DNA from: Diadophis punctatus similis
Taxonomy: Eukaryota > Chordata > Lepidosauria > Squamata > Dipsadidae
Assembly: GCA_023053685.1 (NCBI GenBank)
Contig: JALIGW010000003.1
Location: 145,071,165-145,135,164, forward strand
DNA length: 64,000 bases
Direction of reading: 5' to 3'
Each line of letters starts with the position of its first letter. The stretch's first letter is position 1. The notes beneath the pieces were generated by a model. It saw nothing but the letters and a program-made list of their open reading frames with translations. It was not told the DNA's origin and did not search any database. This document shows positions 49,684-61,600 of the stretch, piece after piece. The position numbers and the translations under genes are program-made.

Positions 49684-50119
49684 CAGTGATGGCGAACCTT
49701 TTTTTGGCTTGGGTGCCAAAAGGGTGCGCATGCGTCCGATAGCGTGTGCGTGCATGCCCACACCCATAATGCAATGCCCTCCCCCTGCGCATGCGTACAA
49801 CCTCCACGCTGTTTCCTGCGCATGCGTACAACCTCCGTGGTTTCCTGCGCATGTGCACAACGCCCCCGCGCTGCCCCCCGCGCATGCGCACAGGCCTCAC
49901 TGAAGACTCCGGAGTTCTAGTAGGCCCGTTGGGCCATTTTTCACCATCCCCAGGGTTCAGGAGGCTTTCCTGAAGCCTGGGGAGAGCGAAAACGGCCAAA
50001 AAGAAGGCCAAAAATAAGCTGGCGCGCACTGGAGCTGACATAGGGTAATGCCTCACGTGCCCTCAGATATGGCTCCGCGTGCCACCTGTGGCACACGTAC
50101 CATAGGTTCACCATCACTG
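49684..50119. mobile_element. hAT MITE (CAGTGATGGCGAACC family) with 8-bp duplication
   Basis: It begins CAGTGATGGCGAACC and ends ggttcaccatcaCTG, flanked by CTATATAT at 49676-49683 and 50120-50127. The interior has four CpG-rich motifs of the type ctgcgcatgcg (49785, 49816, 49845, 49879) in a roughly 30-bp tandem array, and a 'gttcaggaggctttcctgaa' hairpin near 49956. 436 bp, non-autonomous. Frames of 60-126 codons are artefacts. Confidence 0.95.
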
Positions 50120-50127
50120 CTATATAT

Positions 50128-50589
50128 GGTTTGCTAACAGTTTTTGTTTATATTTAAACCATCAATATAATAGTAAATAATAGTATTTTTATTTTAATGT
50201 TATGCATAATACTGTAATTCAGTTAACACAAAAATCATACTGAATGTGATAAATGACAAGTTTTCTGATTGATTCAAAGCAAACAGATGCTTGTTTGATT
50301 TTGTAGCAACTAAAAGTTGATAGATGACCCTTAAGATGGATAACTATAATAAATCACCTCATTGAGATACTCAGGAAAAAAATGAAAAACAATAGTTTGC
50401 TGCATTCTGTAATATGCCATGATAAATATGCATAGCTTATGGATATACAGTGTGAGTACTGAAATTAGACACCTTTCTAAACTCTTTACTTTCTGAAACT
50501 CAGAGTCCATTCTGTAAGGTACTGTATGTCCACGATAATGTATTCCATTGTCAGAAAAATGCAGAATACCAGAAGCTGATGTCAGTAAT
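50128..50589. other. AT-rich unique DNA, no gene seen
   Basis: No recognisable gene or repeat. Confidence 0.5.
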
Positions 50590-50775
50590 GACCTCACCCG
50601 ATTCCTAAGAGGTCAGTAAGGGGCGTGCATAAGCGCACCAGCGTGCGTACCGTCCCTGTCCTAATGTTCCCTCTCTTATCAGTACCCATATTATGTATAT
50701 AAACAATGTTATATCTATGTATATTACCAATACGTACTTGACAAAATAAATAAATAAATAATAAAATAAATATCT
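50590..50775 (+). repeat. LINE 3'-tail fragment with (AAAT)n
   Basis: 'aagcgcaccagcgtgcgtac', 'cgtccctgtcctaatgttcc', 'acgtacttgacaaaataaat' and a terminal AAAT repeat form a tail I associate with a squamate non-LTR element. I cannot fix the family (L2/CR1-like is my best guess). No coding part. Confidence 0.5.
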
Positions 50776-52112
50776 CTGTGTCATCAAATACTGTAGTCTT
50801 AATCAAGAAACAGCAGTCTTATATCATAACTGTGGCATAGACTTACATGCATTAGTAATGGTTATGCTGTTATTTACTATAATGAACTTGACCCCTAGTC
50901 AACATTGCAGTGGCTATGATAAATATGAATTTGATAAAGTACTTCCTATTTATAAACATGTTGCATTTTTTTAATTTCTAAAAATATTCCTATGCAAGCT
51001 ACATGGAGTATTACTGGGATAGAGTAGACCTGACAACCCAAACCTAAATCCAGTTAAGCCAAACTGTTAGCATCTAAGCCGATTTCTTCCTATTAAATGG
51101 TAAATCAAGTTGATCCTAAACTCAAATATTTACAAATCTTTCACTTTTACAGATCTTATTTCCAAACACTTAATTTGAAATATATCTTATTGCAACTATT
51201 TCATCTGGTGGTAGTGAGTTGTTTTTTTTATCAAACCTCACTATGTACACTTCTCAATATTGACAGCATCCTATCTTAAAGGCACAACCATATTATATTT
51301 CTTTTCTTCTATGTATGAAAGCAAAGATGCTTATAAGAATAGTAAACCAGCAATCAACTAGCAGCAAGTACACAGAACTTCAGATTTAATGATATTATTC
51401 CCAAAGTTATTGAAAGTAGCAGATAACAAGAGGCAAAAAAAATTACACATAGGTGAGGCTACAAATTGTTTTAGCAGATACTGTAATGTGAATTAGAACA
51501 TTCATCTACCAAAGTCCACTAAATAAAAAGATTAAATATCAACATGTTGTGACTTTATCAAAATCTTGTGAAATGTTAACAATCTTGCAAGACCTATTGA
51601 AAGTTACAGGTATTTTTCTTTTGTACTACCGCTATCAACATGATGGGCTCAGATTTGGGACTCCAAAAGTCTGATATCCCCTGAAATAATGGTGCAAAAT
51701 AACTTCGCCTGCAAATGTTCTATTTTACCTAGATTACTATATAGTCAATTAGCTGCTTAGAATGTTCACTGGTATAATATCACATGCCACAGAAAAGCAT
51801 GAGCTGTCAAGAATATCTAAATATAAATGCAAGATCAGCCTCAACAAGTAAATCAGTATTTGGAAAAATAAATGCCCTTTATTGTTCCATATGATAGATT
51901 TTCTTCGTTAGTTAGAAATAGAAGATAAATGCAATTTGAACAGATGCTCAGTTATTTTCTCTTTTTGTTGCTTCATTCTATACTGTAATGACACAGAAAT
52001 TTATTAATGTTTTATATTCTTCTCACTTGGTAAAATCTTGTAGTTTATACCAAGAACATTCCTCCATTTTTTTAAATGAAAGAAACAATAGTATTTATAA
52101 GTATGTAGTAAG
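50776..52112. other. AT-rich unique DNA, no gene seen
   Basis: No recognisable gene or repeat. Confidence 0.55.
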
Positions 52113-52310
52113 AGCCTCAGCAGGTACCAGCACCTGGCTGACCTTGGATGATTTCAAAAATTGAACAAGGTCAGTCCTAGTTCATACTTAATACTTAAAT
52201 GTGGGATTGACTGGAAACTGGGAAATTTAACAAAAATATTGGAAAGAATAGCAATCCATTCCCTTAACATTGCCAAGAAAACTGTATAGATGCAACCACC
52301 AGAAATTCAG
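52113..52310 (+). repeat. 5S rRNA-derived SINE
   Basis: Positions 52113-52225 follow 5S rRNA: 'gcctcagcaggtaccagcac' (5S start), 'tggatgatttcaaaaattga' (around the GATCTCGGAAGCTAAG region), 'acaaggtcagtcctagttca', 'tacttaaatgtgggattga' (TACTTGGATGGGAGACC, box C) and 'ctggaaactggg'. The tail at 52225-52310 carries 'cattgccaagaaaactgtat', the same LINE-like tail as the tRNA-headed SINE at 28405. 5S-headed SINEs use the internal 5S promoter for Pol III transcription (family knowledge). It is diverged and not a 5S gene. Confidence 0.75.
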
Positions 52311-53530
52311 TTTCCTTTAAAGGCATCTTATATTTTTTAATGAAATACAAATTTATTTTTGCAAACATTTATATTCTATATCTTCAACCTTTAATAGGCA
52401 GTCTTAGAAGAAATTATACAAGATATAAGACCACGCTAAAATAGTAAAACATAAACAAACTAACGTTTAGTTAAAACAGAATCCCCACTAATAAATGTCT
52501 GCTTTCTGGATCACTAGAATGCCATTAGCTGAAGACTAAAATAAAGGGTCTCCACATGCAGTTAATCTACCGTCTATATTAAATGGAAGTTAGATATCTA
52601 ATCTTTAGATTTTATTGCTCAAAACTAATTCTACAAGGCCTCATGCTGAGTATAACCATGACTATTTTTGTGATGCAAGTAAGCAGCCAAAGCAACCAGT
52701 TGAATAAGCCTCAGTTGGATTCATGCCATTACACTATCAAGATTACTTTGGGATTGATTAGCATGCATTTACTTTCAAAAATTATGTTTTAAGCCATCAG
52801 GGTGTTTGTGCCACACATCTATTCTATACTTCACAAGATGACCTAGATTTTATGATTCAGCTGAATCTTTATAGCAGATTAAAGTTAATTCACTTTAATG
52901 ACAAAAATTATGAAGTAGAAATGAACTATATTGAGAAACATGTTATATGACCTTCATGAATGTTTGTGAACTTTGTGAATGTTCTAGAATCTAAAATAAG
53001 CTGGTGATTAAAATGTTATTGCCATGTTTCTATACTAAAATGCAAACACACTTCACTTTTCAAAGGCATTTAATTTAAATACTAGCATATACAGTACATT
53101 CATAATATTAGGGTTAAAACTGGCTCTTCTCTAGAAATTTTTCTTGCATGCTTACCATGTGTTCACACATCCAAAGAATTAAGTATATATTGCAAATCTA
53201 TACTTTTAAAATGTATTTTAACATATACAAACATTTACAGTATTGCTATGTTGAATAACTGAGTTTTTTTCAGTCATCCTACCAGTAGGAGACGTCAAGA
53301 GTGAACAACTAGATGTTTTGGACTCAGTTTGATATAGAACACTTGCACAATATAACACAATGATTATTATGTTATATTTAATGCCACCATAATTTCAGAT
53401 AATTCTCTCTCTTACACAATACAAATATGTTGGGGTGCTTTAGTAGCGACATGAGTAAAAGCTCAAGCAAACAAAAGCTTGGAGTACACCTCATTTAATG
53501 TCTCTCATGGTGATATATTTAAACTATGAT
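52311..53530. other. AT-rich unique DNA, no gene seen
   Basis: No recognisable gene or repeat. Confidence 0.55.
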
Positions 53531-54070
53531 TAATTGTATACATGTAAAATTCATATACTATCATTCTATTTGTGTCTCAGCTGTGAGCCTTTGATGTCTA
53601 TGAAAGGTCCACAAAAGAAAACAAGAAGGCATGCTGGCCCTTTAAAATTGAAATGCTTGTTTCTTTTCTATAAGAAAAGTAAATCATGCTACAGTGCGTG
53701 GAGCTTTGAAAAAGCATCCATCCATTAAAGTTCATGGATCCTCGTTTCCAGATTGTCCCTCCCCTGGCTGTGTCTCAAGTTACAGCCTTGTACAATCCAA
53801 GTCTAAATAATATTCACCATGATAAATGACACCATAACTCCGATATCCACAATCAATCTTTGCTTTAAAGATACATCCATCTTCAATAATGTTGATGGGG
53901 ATTTTGTAAAATGGGAAACGTGACTGTTTTTCCGACCTCCTAACAGTGGGGGAAGGAAACTCTGAGTGATGGCTGTCAGCTCACATCTGGCTGCAAAAAT
54001 AAATTAGCCTTATGTAGATAAATGAAAGGACCAGCCCTGACTAGAAAACAGCCACTCCTGAGCAATAGCT
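53531..54070. other. Candidate conserved noncoding block
   Basis: About 540 bp of complex, non-repetitive sequence with balanced base composition in an AT-rich setting, lacking any protein-like frame. Text such as 'ccctcccctggctgtgtctc' and 'gactgtttttccgacctcct' is unlike the repeats in this window. A conserved regulatory element is a possibility only; it cannot be tested without alignment. Confidence 0.25.
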
Positions 54071-55139
54071 AATTTATAGGATTTCTTTCTAGAAAGTTCC
54101 TAACTGAGGCTTGAATCCCCTTAGCTGTATCTATAAATGATTTTTGGATGCCGTAAATAATATTATTGTGACAGCCAACTATGCATACTGTTTTTAAAGC
54201 AATGTGTATACTGTATGTAAGACAGAGAGAAATTTTTTTCATTATTATACTTGTTTTACCAAAATACTTTTTTACATTTTGCAATGTATTCTACATGTTT
54301 GAGAGAAAATAATTTTCACATTTAAACCATTAATCATTACCTTGGTTATAGGATTAAATAACATGATTACAGATATTAAACAATTCAATGTAAGTGACAC
54401 CTTGTTAAAAAAAACTGATGTGCTTTTGCTTCTTTTCTATGCTAAGAAAAACACCTTCTTCAAGAATTTTGAAAGCTAAGCAAATCACCTCATTTGTAAG
54501 ATGTTATGAAATTCAAACATTAAATTCCATTCAAAAGAAACATCAGCTGTTTGTATTTCAACTTAGTGTTTGAAATAGCCATGCAAAATGTTTACAAGGT
54601 AAAAAATTTAAGCAAAAAATCATTCACATACACAAGTTTATTCTTTACTTATATAGTGCCAGAGCGTTTTACAACTCAGCACACTCGACTATTTACTCAG
54701 AAGTAAACCTTACTATGAACAATGTTGTCCGCTCCATACTATTTAGAGTTTAACTGCGACATTTTACTGTACTGATGAGTTTTTAGGCCTTGCCTTGCTA
54801 GGACAAAACTTTTTATTTTTGTTCTTGTATATTATCCATAGCATAAATTACTTTTAAGAAGCTATAAGTAGAGATGACAGGAAATCAAGTGGTAGAATTT
54901 TCCAGCAACATATCATTGCTAATCACATTCTTACCTAAAAATAAATTAAATTATTTTTTTAGAAAATCAGATGGCAGAACTCTCTAAGGAATATCCCATA
55001 CTAGTGATGATGGCTGTAGCTGTAAGGGTTAATTCTGTGAAGGTTGAAGGACTTACAGTAATGCTGTGAAGACAGAAACATCACAGGCTTTCCTGGCAAG
55101 AGGCTCAGGGAGGGTAGGAGGGGACTACAAAATGAACTC
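54071..55139. other. AT-rich unique DNA, no gene seen
   Basis: No recognisable gene. A phrase at 54649-54680 ('ttatatagtgccagagcgtt') may be a scrap of an old interspersed repeat. Confidence 0.5.
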
Positions 55140-55320
55140 TCTCAGGCTTTGTCATGTACGTTTCCCAAGGCCCAGCCTGGCCCCTTTGATAAATGACACA
55201 TGTCATTCTGTCAGAGGCTGACACTGCAGCTGGGAGGACTAGTGATATATGACTCCACTGAAAAGGAAATCAACTTTTTGGCACTGACTGAGACTGTGCC
55301 CTGTGTAAGGATTTTGTTTC
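55140..55320. other. Candidate conserved noncoding block
   Basis: A compact non-repetitive block with higher GC than its flanks ('gcccagcctggcccctttga', 'ctgacactgcagctgggagg'). No protein-like frame. Same status as 53531-54070. Confidence 0.25.
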
Positions 55321-56202
55321 TAAAAAAGTGAAAGATAGACTTAAGATTTGGGGAGGGGAGAGTTGAAAAACAGATTGAACGACAGCTTACACTTAATTTA
55401 TGTTAACTCGGTAATGGTGAAATGTGCTAGCCTGTGATAAATAAAAGCTACATTAGTCAATTATTAATTACACTCCAACTTGTAGCCAAAACCCATGACT
55501 TAAATCTGAGGCCTGAGCTGCCTTACAAACAGATAAGACAGTGTTTGATAGATGTCTTGCATAGTGTAATCAGGAAGGAATCAAAGGCTTAGTGGTTTAA
55601 CCAATGAGAGTATGTAGAAGGTTCTGGAATCTGAGACTGGCAAATGGATAACTGGATTGAAAGCACCCTTTCACAGGGTATACAGTATATCTTTTGACTG
55701 CTCTAGAGAAAAAAAGGAAAAGGGAGAAACATATCTGACTTTGCTTTTAATCTTTTTTTATTATAAATACACGGATATCTTGAACCTCTATTCCCTCTTC
55801 CTTACCACTACAATGCTAAATCATTTAACGTATGACCATTATTATGGATTCTTATAGTTTCACATATGGTCAGTTTGCACGAATTACAATTTAAGTATTT
55901 TATTTAATTGAAAGAACTCACATTGAGTTGTAACATATTCAGAGGGATTGACTACAAAAAAAGGTACCCCCCCCCAAAAAAAATATTTTCAACCAAGGTG
56001 TGGAATCACAGACTGAAGAAGTGAAATTCCCAAAAAAGAGAAGGAAAAATCCTAAAACCAAACCTTAACAATAGGTAGAGAAGCTGAATCTTACAAGATA
56101 CAATGAACATTTCAGAGAGATTTACATTTCACCCTTGAAATACTTTATTGTTTTTTGTGACTGCCTTCAGCAGGAAAGTTAATATAACTTTAATATATAA
56201 TA
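55321..56202. other. AT-rich unique DNA, no gene seen
   Basis: No recognisable gene or repeat. Confidence 0.55.
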
Positions 56203-56333
56203 CCATTTTCCCCAAAATAAGACATCCCCTGATAATAAGCCCAATTGGGCTTTTGAGTGCATGGCAATAAGGCCAAGCGCTTATTTCAGGGTTCAAAAAA
56301 TATAAGACAAGGTCTTATTTTCGGGGAAACACG
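56203..56333 (-). mobile_element. Short TIR element (CCGTGTTTCCCC family), copy 2
   Basis: Inverted relative to the 1946-2080 copy and highly similar to it: 'ccattttccccaaaataaga', 'cccctgataataagcccaat', 'ggcttttgagtgcatggcaa', 'ggtcttattttcggggaaac'. The left border is TA (56201-56202). 131 bp, non-coding. Confidence 0.8.
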
Positions 56334-56548
56334 TTATATCTTTGTCTACATAAGATGCTAAACTTTCCAATACGAAAATCCTACGCTGGTTTATAACATA
56401 CAAAGATGTGAGGTAGAAGTCATTTTGCCAGTCTCATACAATTACACTAAAAAATCTTGTACATTATCTTTATGCATCTATATCGTATTAACCTGTTTTA
56501 GCTGAAATATATATGTGTGGGCCTTTAATAGGGTTGAAACTATCTCAG

Positions 56549-57278
56549 TGCAGACATTCTTCTGCTTACAAACAAGTTATGTTCCAAGATGCTGTTCGCG
56601 GGTCCCTTTCATTCATACTGTAAGTTCAAACCAACATAAAAATTAACCTTGCACCTAATTTCAGACATTCAGTCACTACAATACAAACCATATCCAGTCA
56701 TTACAAAACCAAATAGCGAACAGTATGCATGTGGAGCAAACAGAATGTGAACAGGAGGAGGGAAAGAGTTACCGTATTTTTCGGAGTATAAGACGCACCG
56801 GAGTATAAGATGCACCTTAGTTTTGGGGAGGAAAATAGGGGGGGGGGGAAATCTACCTACCAGGTATTCATCTGGCTAGTGTCCTTAGTCTGTTCAGCTT
56901 CAGCACATTATTTTATCCCCTGGTTAGGGCTGAAAAAAATATTCTTTGAAGGGAGTAGGAATGAAAACAAGCCTGCAAAGACTTAGGGCTGGAAAAAAAC
57001 TTCTTCGGACTGAGTAGGAAGCCGGGAAGATCATTAGCACCTCGTTAGGGCTGGGGGGGAAAGCATTGAAAAAGCTACATTCTGAGTATAAGATGCACCC
57101 AAATTTTCAGCCTCTTTTAGGGAGGAAAAAGGTGCGTCTTATACTCTGAAAAATACAGTAGTTTACGGCATGCCTTCTATTGACTTCTGGGACCTTCTAG
57201 GTTGGAGTTATGGACAGGTTTATTCGTATCAGCTGGAAGTTTGGAACTCAAGAGTTTGTAAGTAGAGCAATGTCTGCA
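56549..57278. mobile_element. TIR element (tgcagacattcttctgcttacaaac), host of a nested MITE
   Basis: The left end 'tgcagacattcttctgctta', followed by 'caaacaagttatgttcc', faces the right end, whose complement reads 'tgcagacattgctctactta' then 'caaactcttgagttcc'. The TA MITE at 56772-57158 sits inside; without it the element is about 340 bp. Family not named. Confidence 0.7.
56772..57158. mobile_element. TA-flanked MITE (CCGTATTTTTCGGAGTATAA family), nested copy
   Basis: It begins ccgtatttttcggagtataa and ends 'ctctgaaaaatacag', with TA at 56770-56771 and 57159-57160. The interior ('ctaccaggtattcatctggc', 'tagtgtccttagtctgttca') matches the complement of 18855-18950 in the CR1-nested copy. 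387 bp, non-coding. Confidence 0.9.
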
Positions 57279-57544
57279 GTAAAAGTAAAGAGTACATTTA
57301 TGTCAAGATTTTCACATGCCCAGGTTTCATTTGGACTGACGTTTTTGCATAACTCTTTTAAGATGGTTTTAATGTTAACTAATCTGACTATTTCTTTTTC
57401 TTCCTAGCATTTTTCCCAAAAGTGCAGGATATACTTTTTTCAGATCAATGAAGTGTGGATCTGGTCAATGAAGTGTGGATCCATCCAATCCATAGGAACT
57501 GACTGACTTGTTGCCAAAGCCTGATGTCACATGCTAAGAGAGAG
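57279..57544. other. Unique DNA with a short direct repeat
   Basis: 'ggatctggtcaatgaagtgt' shows a tandem duplication of 'tcaatgaagtgtggatc' at 57445-57483. No gene seen. Confidence 0.6.
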
Positions 57545-57650
57545 TGACTAGTTCACCAAGCTGGCTTTTATGCTTAAGGCAGGACTACAATAAGCCTCCT
57601 GGTTTCTAGCCTGGTGCGTTATCTACTAAACCAAACTGGCTTTCAAGTAT
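57545..57650 (-). repeat. tRNA-derived SINE fragment, antisense
   Basis: 'aagctggcttttatgcttaa', 'cctggtttctagcctggtgc' and 'ttatctactaaacca' are the complement of the SINE head and body, matching the copy at 1-97. Confidence 0.7.
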
Positions 57651-57945
57651 CTGACAAATTTAAGATCCAAAAATTTTAAATCAGCACACAATTATTACTA
57701 TTAATACTTTAATTAATTTATTAGATGTATATGGCTAACCAATTTTCAAAATGCTATTCTAGTGACCTACAATTGGTAAGAGCATAGGAGAAAATATAAT
57801 ACAATAAACACCAAGAATAAAAAAGAATCAGGTAACAGAAATAACAAAAAATATCAGAATTAACTGAGGTCTACCAACCCATATCTTAATTCAATAACTT
57901 TAATACTAAAGGAGTTTATCCTGCTTTCTGACCTTACATATAAGC
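57651..57945. other. AT-rich unique DNA, no gene seen
   Basis: No recognisable feature. Confidence 0.5.
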
Positions 57946-57953
57946 ATATAGAA

Positions 57954-58092
57954 CAGGGTCAACAGGTGTCAAAATGGACGCCCTCAGGCCGGATGTTTCA
58001 CGTACAGGCCATGCCCACCCCAGCTCTGTGAAGGGAAAAAACATTGTGAAACGTCACAACAGCAACGTGACGCCTCGAGTTTAACACCTGTG
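57954..58092. mobile_element. hAT-like MITE with 8-bp duplication
   Basis: Flanked by ATATAGAA at 57946-57953 and 58093-58100. The ends are 'cagggtcaacaggtgtcaaa' and 'gagtttaacacctgtg', a diverged CAGGGGTGTCAAACT-type terminus. 139 bp, non-coding. Confidence 0.85.
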
Positions 58093-58100
58093 ATATAGAA

Positions 58101-58744
58101 GGACAGAAGAGTCAAGGTCAACCAAACCCTCAAGTGTAATGTTTTTTCTCAGGACAGGTTCTGCAACAGAGGCATATCTCTTGCTTCATAAAAAGAACCC
58201 ATGCCTATTTTCCCAGTTCTCATGGGCTAAGCAGAAATAATTGGAGACAGGCAGTCCTGCAAATACTCTACTTGAAAACTTGGCAACCTAATCATAACAC
58301 AGATTGAGAATATGATGAGATGTTCTGGGCAGTAGGTGAAACCAATGGATTTTTTTTCCAAGTGTCAATTCTCTTATTTATCTTATGGGTACCCCTAGAA
58401 CAGTTCAGGAAGAAAGGAATGTCATGAGCCAAAGGAGACAGAACCATAACTCTAAGCTTTCCATCAACTTAATGAACCATTTACCTATGCACTGTGTGGT
58501 GCCCAACAGAAAGGGAAGGAGTATACTCATTCCATTAGTAGAGTTGCTGACTATAATAACCAGAATTTTCTGACAGCTGTACTACAATTCATGTGGAGAG
58601 TACCAAATTACAGAAAACTACTTACAATAATGTCTGTAAACATTTGCAGAACTAGCACTAGTAAGTTGTAGAAGGTTTAGACTAATGGCATGACATCTTT
58701 GGATACGATTCTTAGTATTCAAATAAAAATCAAGCCAGTATTGG
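58101..58744. other. AT-rich unique DNA, no gene seen
   Basis: No recognisable gene; the frame 58385-58573 resembles nothing known. Confidence 0.5.
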
Positions 58745-58885
58745 GGTTTCTGTTGGCCACACCTTACAATTTTTTTCACAAACCTATGAAATTGTTGTGA
58801 GGATAAAAATGAAGGGAGACCCACCTTGAGCTTTTGGAGAAAAAGGCAGGAAATATATTCAAGAAATACATAAAAATAAAACATA
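58745..58885 (+). repeat. SINE 3'-end fragment
   Basis: 'aaattgttgtgaggataaaa', 'gggagacccaccttgagctt', 'ttggagaaaaaggcaggaaa' and an A-rich tail form the 3' half of a squamate tRNA-SINE. The head is missing. Confidence 0.65.
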
Positions 58886-61370
58886 GATACATGAGTGAAA
58901 TGGCTATACTAGGCATGCAGAGACAGTCAGTATAAGCATCTGAATGCCATGTGAGCCAGGAAAGATATTTCTACTTTAATAATTTCATTACAAGTTGGGC
59001 TTGTATGTGCTTTTCCAAAATTAAAAAATCACCTGTCAAAGGATTTCCTCAATCCTAGTAATAGTCTCATTGCTTTATCAAAAAACAAGTTTAACTGGGA
59101 TGAGAAAGAATTTAGTCCAAAATATACTTCCAATTGTCAAGAATGTTAGATTCAAAAAGTTCAGACTTTGTGATAGCATATTAAAATGCCTCCCTAGATG
59201 CTATAATTATTTAGCTAAATTTGAAAACTTGAAGCAATTTAAGCATTCACTTAAATGCAGTTTGAACAACACTCAGGGTTTCTATGCTCACAAATCAGTG
59301 AGACAGCTGCAAAAGTTTAGTTTATGCCTTTCCCCCCAACATTTAGCAAAATAAAGAAATTGTATGCATCCATCCCAGTAAAAATGTGGATTTGATAAAG
59401 CATATTTTTGATCTTTGGTTAATCAACTGCAAATGATTGGTGCTTACCTATTTGCAATAGCTAAAACTTTGAGGAGTTATATTACGTAACAATTAAAACC
59501 TATTTCTAGAAGGTTTGGGAACAGTAGCAGTACTCTGAAGTAAACCTAATTTACCTAAAAAGAAGTGTTCTGCAAATATCCAGATTCCTGTTTGAAGTAC
59601 ATTCTAGTTCTCTTTGTCCATCATTTTCAAAAATATAAATTGTGCTGCTATCTGATTATATATAAGACTAAAACACTTAACAAGCAGGGCTACATGTAGA
59701 AAGCAAAAAGTCAGACACATGAAGCCTGATTTGTTTCTCATGACATCTGGTCTCAACAGGAGGAAGCATCAGGAACATTGGCCCAAATTCAGGAAAGCAC
59801 TTAAAGCATATTCTTAAATTTAAATACATAAACACCCTCATCTTTAAGTGCTTTCTTGAATAAAGCTTCAACAAGGACCACTTCTTATCATAGGTAGAAT
59901 TGTATATTTTCAATTGTTTATGAAGCTGCACGTATTTTCCAACCAACATCAGAAATATATTTATTTGTAGAGTTTGAAGAGACTAGTTTTAAATTGAAAG
60001 AATAGTATACAATAAGAGAATCATCATTATATAACATGGCACAATTGAACCTTAACAAAAGAATATCAAGAGAAAATAGTTTCATGTGGTTATTTTAAAG
60101 TGGTTGTAGTATTTATTTACATAAGAATTCCAGCCATCTGTTCAAACATACAAGGTGCTGTACATATGTTCACAAGCTAATATACCTCCCAAATGGGCTT
60201 CATACATAGCTAATTATACAAACCTATGAACTTTAAAGATGTGGCTACCTTATCTGAAATGTCAAAATCCAGATGACCTTTCAATATTAGAGATTTCTGA
60301 ATCCTTTTGCTGCCCTCTGGTGACCATATGGATTTTTCCAACTTAGCTCTAGCAAAACGTAAGTTATTTTTTCCTGAGCTCTTGAATGTTACTAGTGGAA
60401 GTAAATGCACATAAGACAAACATCAGGACAACTTCTGGATTCTATGCGACAACACAACCTATTTTTCCTTGTGTTGTGATTCAAAACTGACAGAAGAAAC
60501 CAGAAGGTGTTGATTTCAGTTTACTGCAGCTTTTATCAGCAAAAATAAACTGTTTATTAGAGGTAAAAATCTTGAAGTCAACAAAAAGAATTCGCATTTC
60601 TTTCATACCTATGTATAGCTGCAAATTAATTAAATGGAAGGGGGAAGAGCATAAGAAAACCACAATCAAAACAACCTATAACATACAAATGAGTCTTTGT
60701 AAAAGACAGACACAGAGAAAGTCTAACAAACCACTTACTTGTACTCCTTAATCTCTAGCATAGTTACTTTCTCAATATGCATGAAATGCAACTTAAAAGG
60801 AATATGAGGAATAATATCACATTACATGCAAAATTATGATCCAATTTTCATTTTTAAAATAAAATATATTTTTCAGACATATAACAATTTCAAAAATAGT
60901 ACAAAATGTTTAAATATATTATCAGGATCTCTCTTTAAAAGGTTTATACTTTTGCTTTATGGCCTGTCCTTGATTTGACACTTCCGCTCATCAGAAAGGG
61001 ATTTATAAAATAATCCTGAAGGTGAGGAACAGACATCTGTCAGGGACTGGCTGAGTTTCACTTTGCGAAATTTAAGAAGGGAGAAAAATCCTGTTAAGCT
61101 CTATTTAGTCACCAATACACATCAAAGGCAATAATTAAAGAAGACAGACATCATAAAAATAAATTTATGTAGTTCTTTATCAGACACAAAGCATTCTAGT
61201 GTGTAAATATCTTTTCACACTGAAGGCAAATATAATGATCTGCAAGAGGGAAGGAGATTCTATTGATGTTTGTTTATTGTCTACTTGAAAATAACTTATC
61301 TAGTTGGGGAGTTCTTTTTTTAAGTACAAGTTTAAACCTATCTTTCAAAACCTTTACCATCTGTGGGTAC
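58886..61370. other. AT-rich unique DNA, no gene seen
   Basis: About 2.5 kb with no exon, RNA gene or classified repeat; frames under 95 codons without recognisable similarity. Confidence 0.55.
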
Positions 61371-61600
61371 ATGAACTATGGATGACCCCAAATGATTTGC
61401 ACTCTACTCGGAATCCCTTAGAAAGCACGAGAAAAAGTATCATTAAGAATGACTGATGACTGCCAGTCATGGTTGACCTCACCCAAGCTTTGGTCTCTGC
61501 CTCAGTAATAAGCTGCCCTTTATTAGCACCAACACTCCATAAAAGGGGTGTGTTTAGTCACAGGATAGTGGCCTCCTAATGCTCATTGCTTGACTTTGTA
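61371..61600. other. Candidate conserved noncoding block
   Basis: A non-repetitive block with more balanced composition ('tgatgactgccagtcatggt', 'aagctttggtctctgcctca', 'gccctttattagcaccaaca'), no protein-like frame. Possible regulatory element, untested. Confidence 0.22.

Noticed and set aside
52113..52225. Possible functional 5S rRNA gene
   Set aside because: It is too diverged in the internal control region and joined to a SINE tail.
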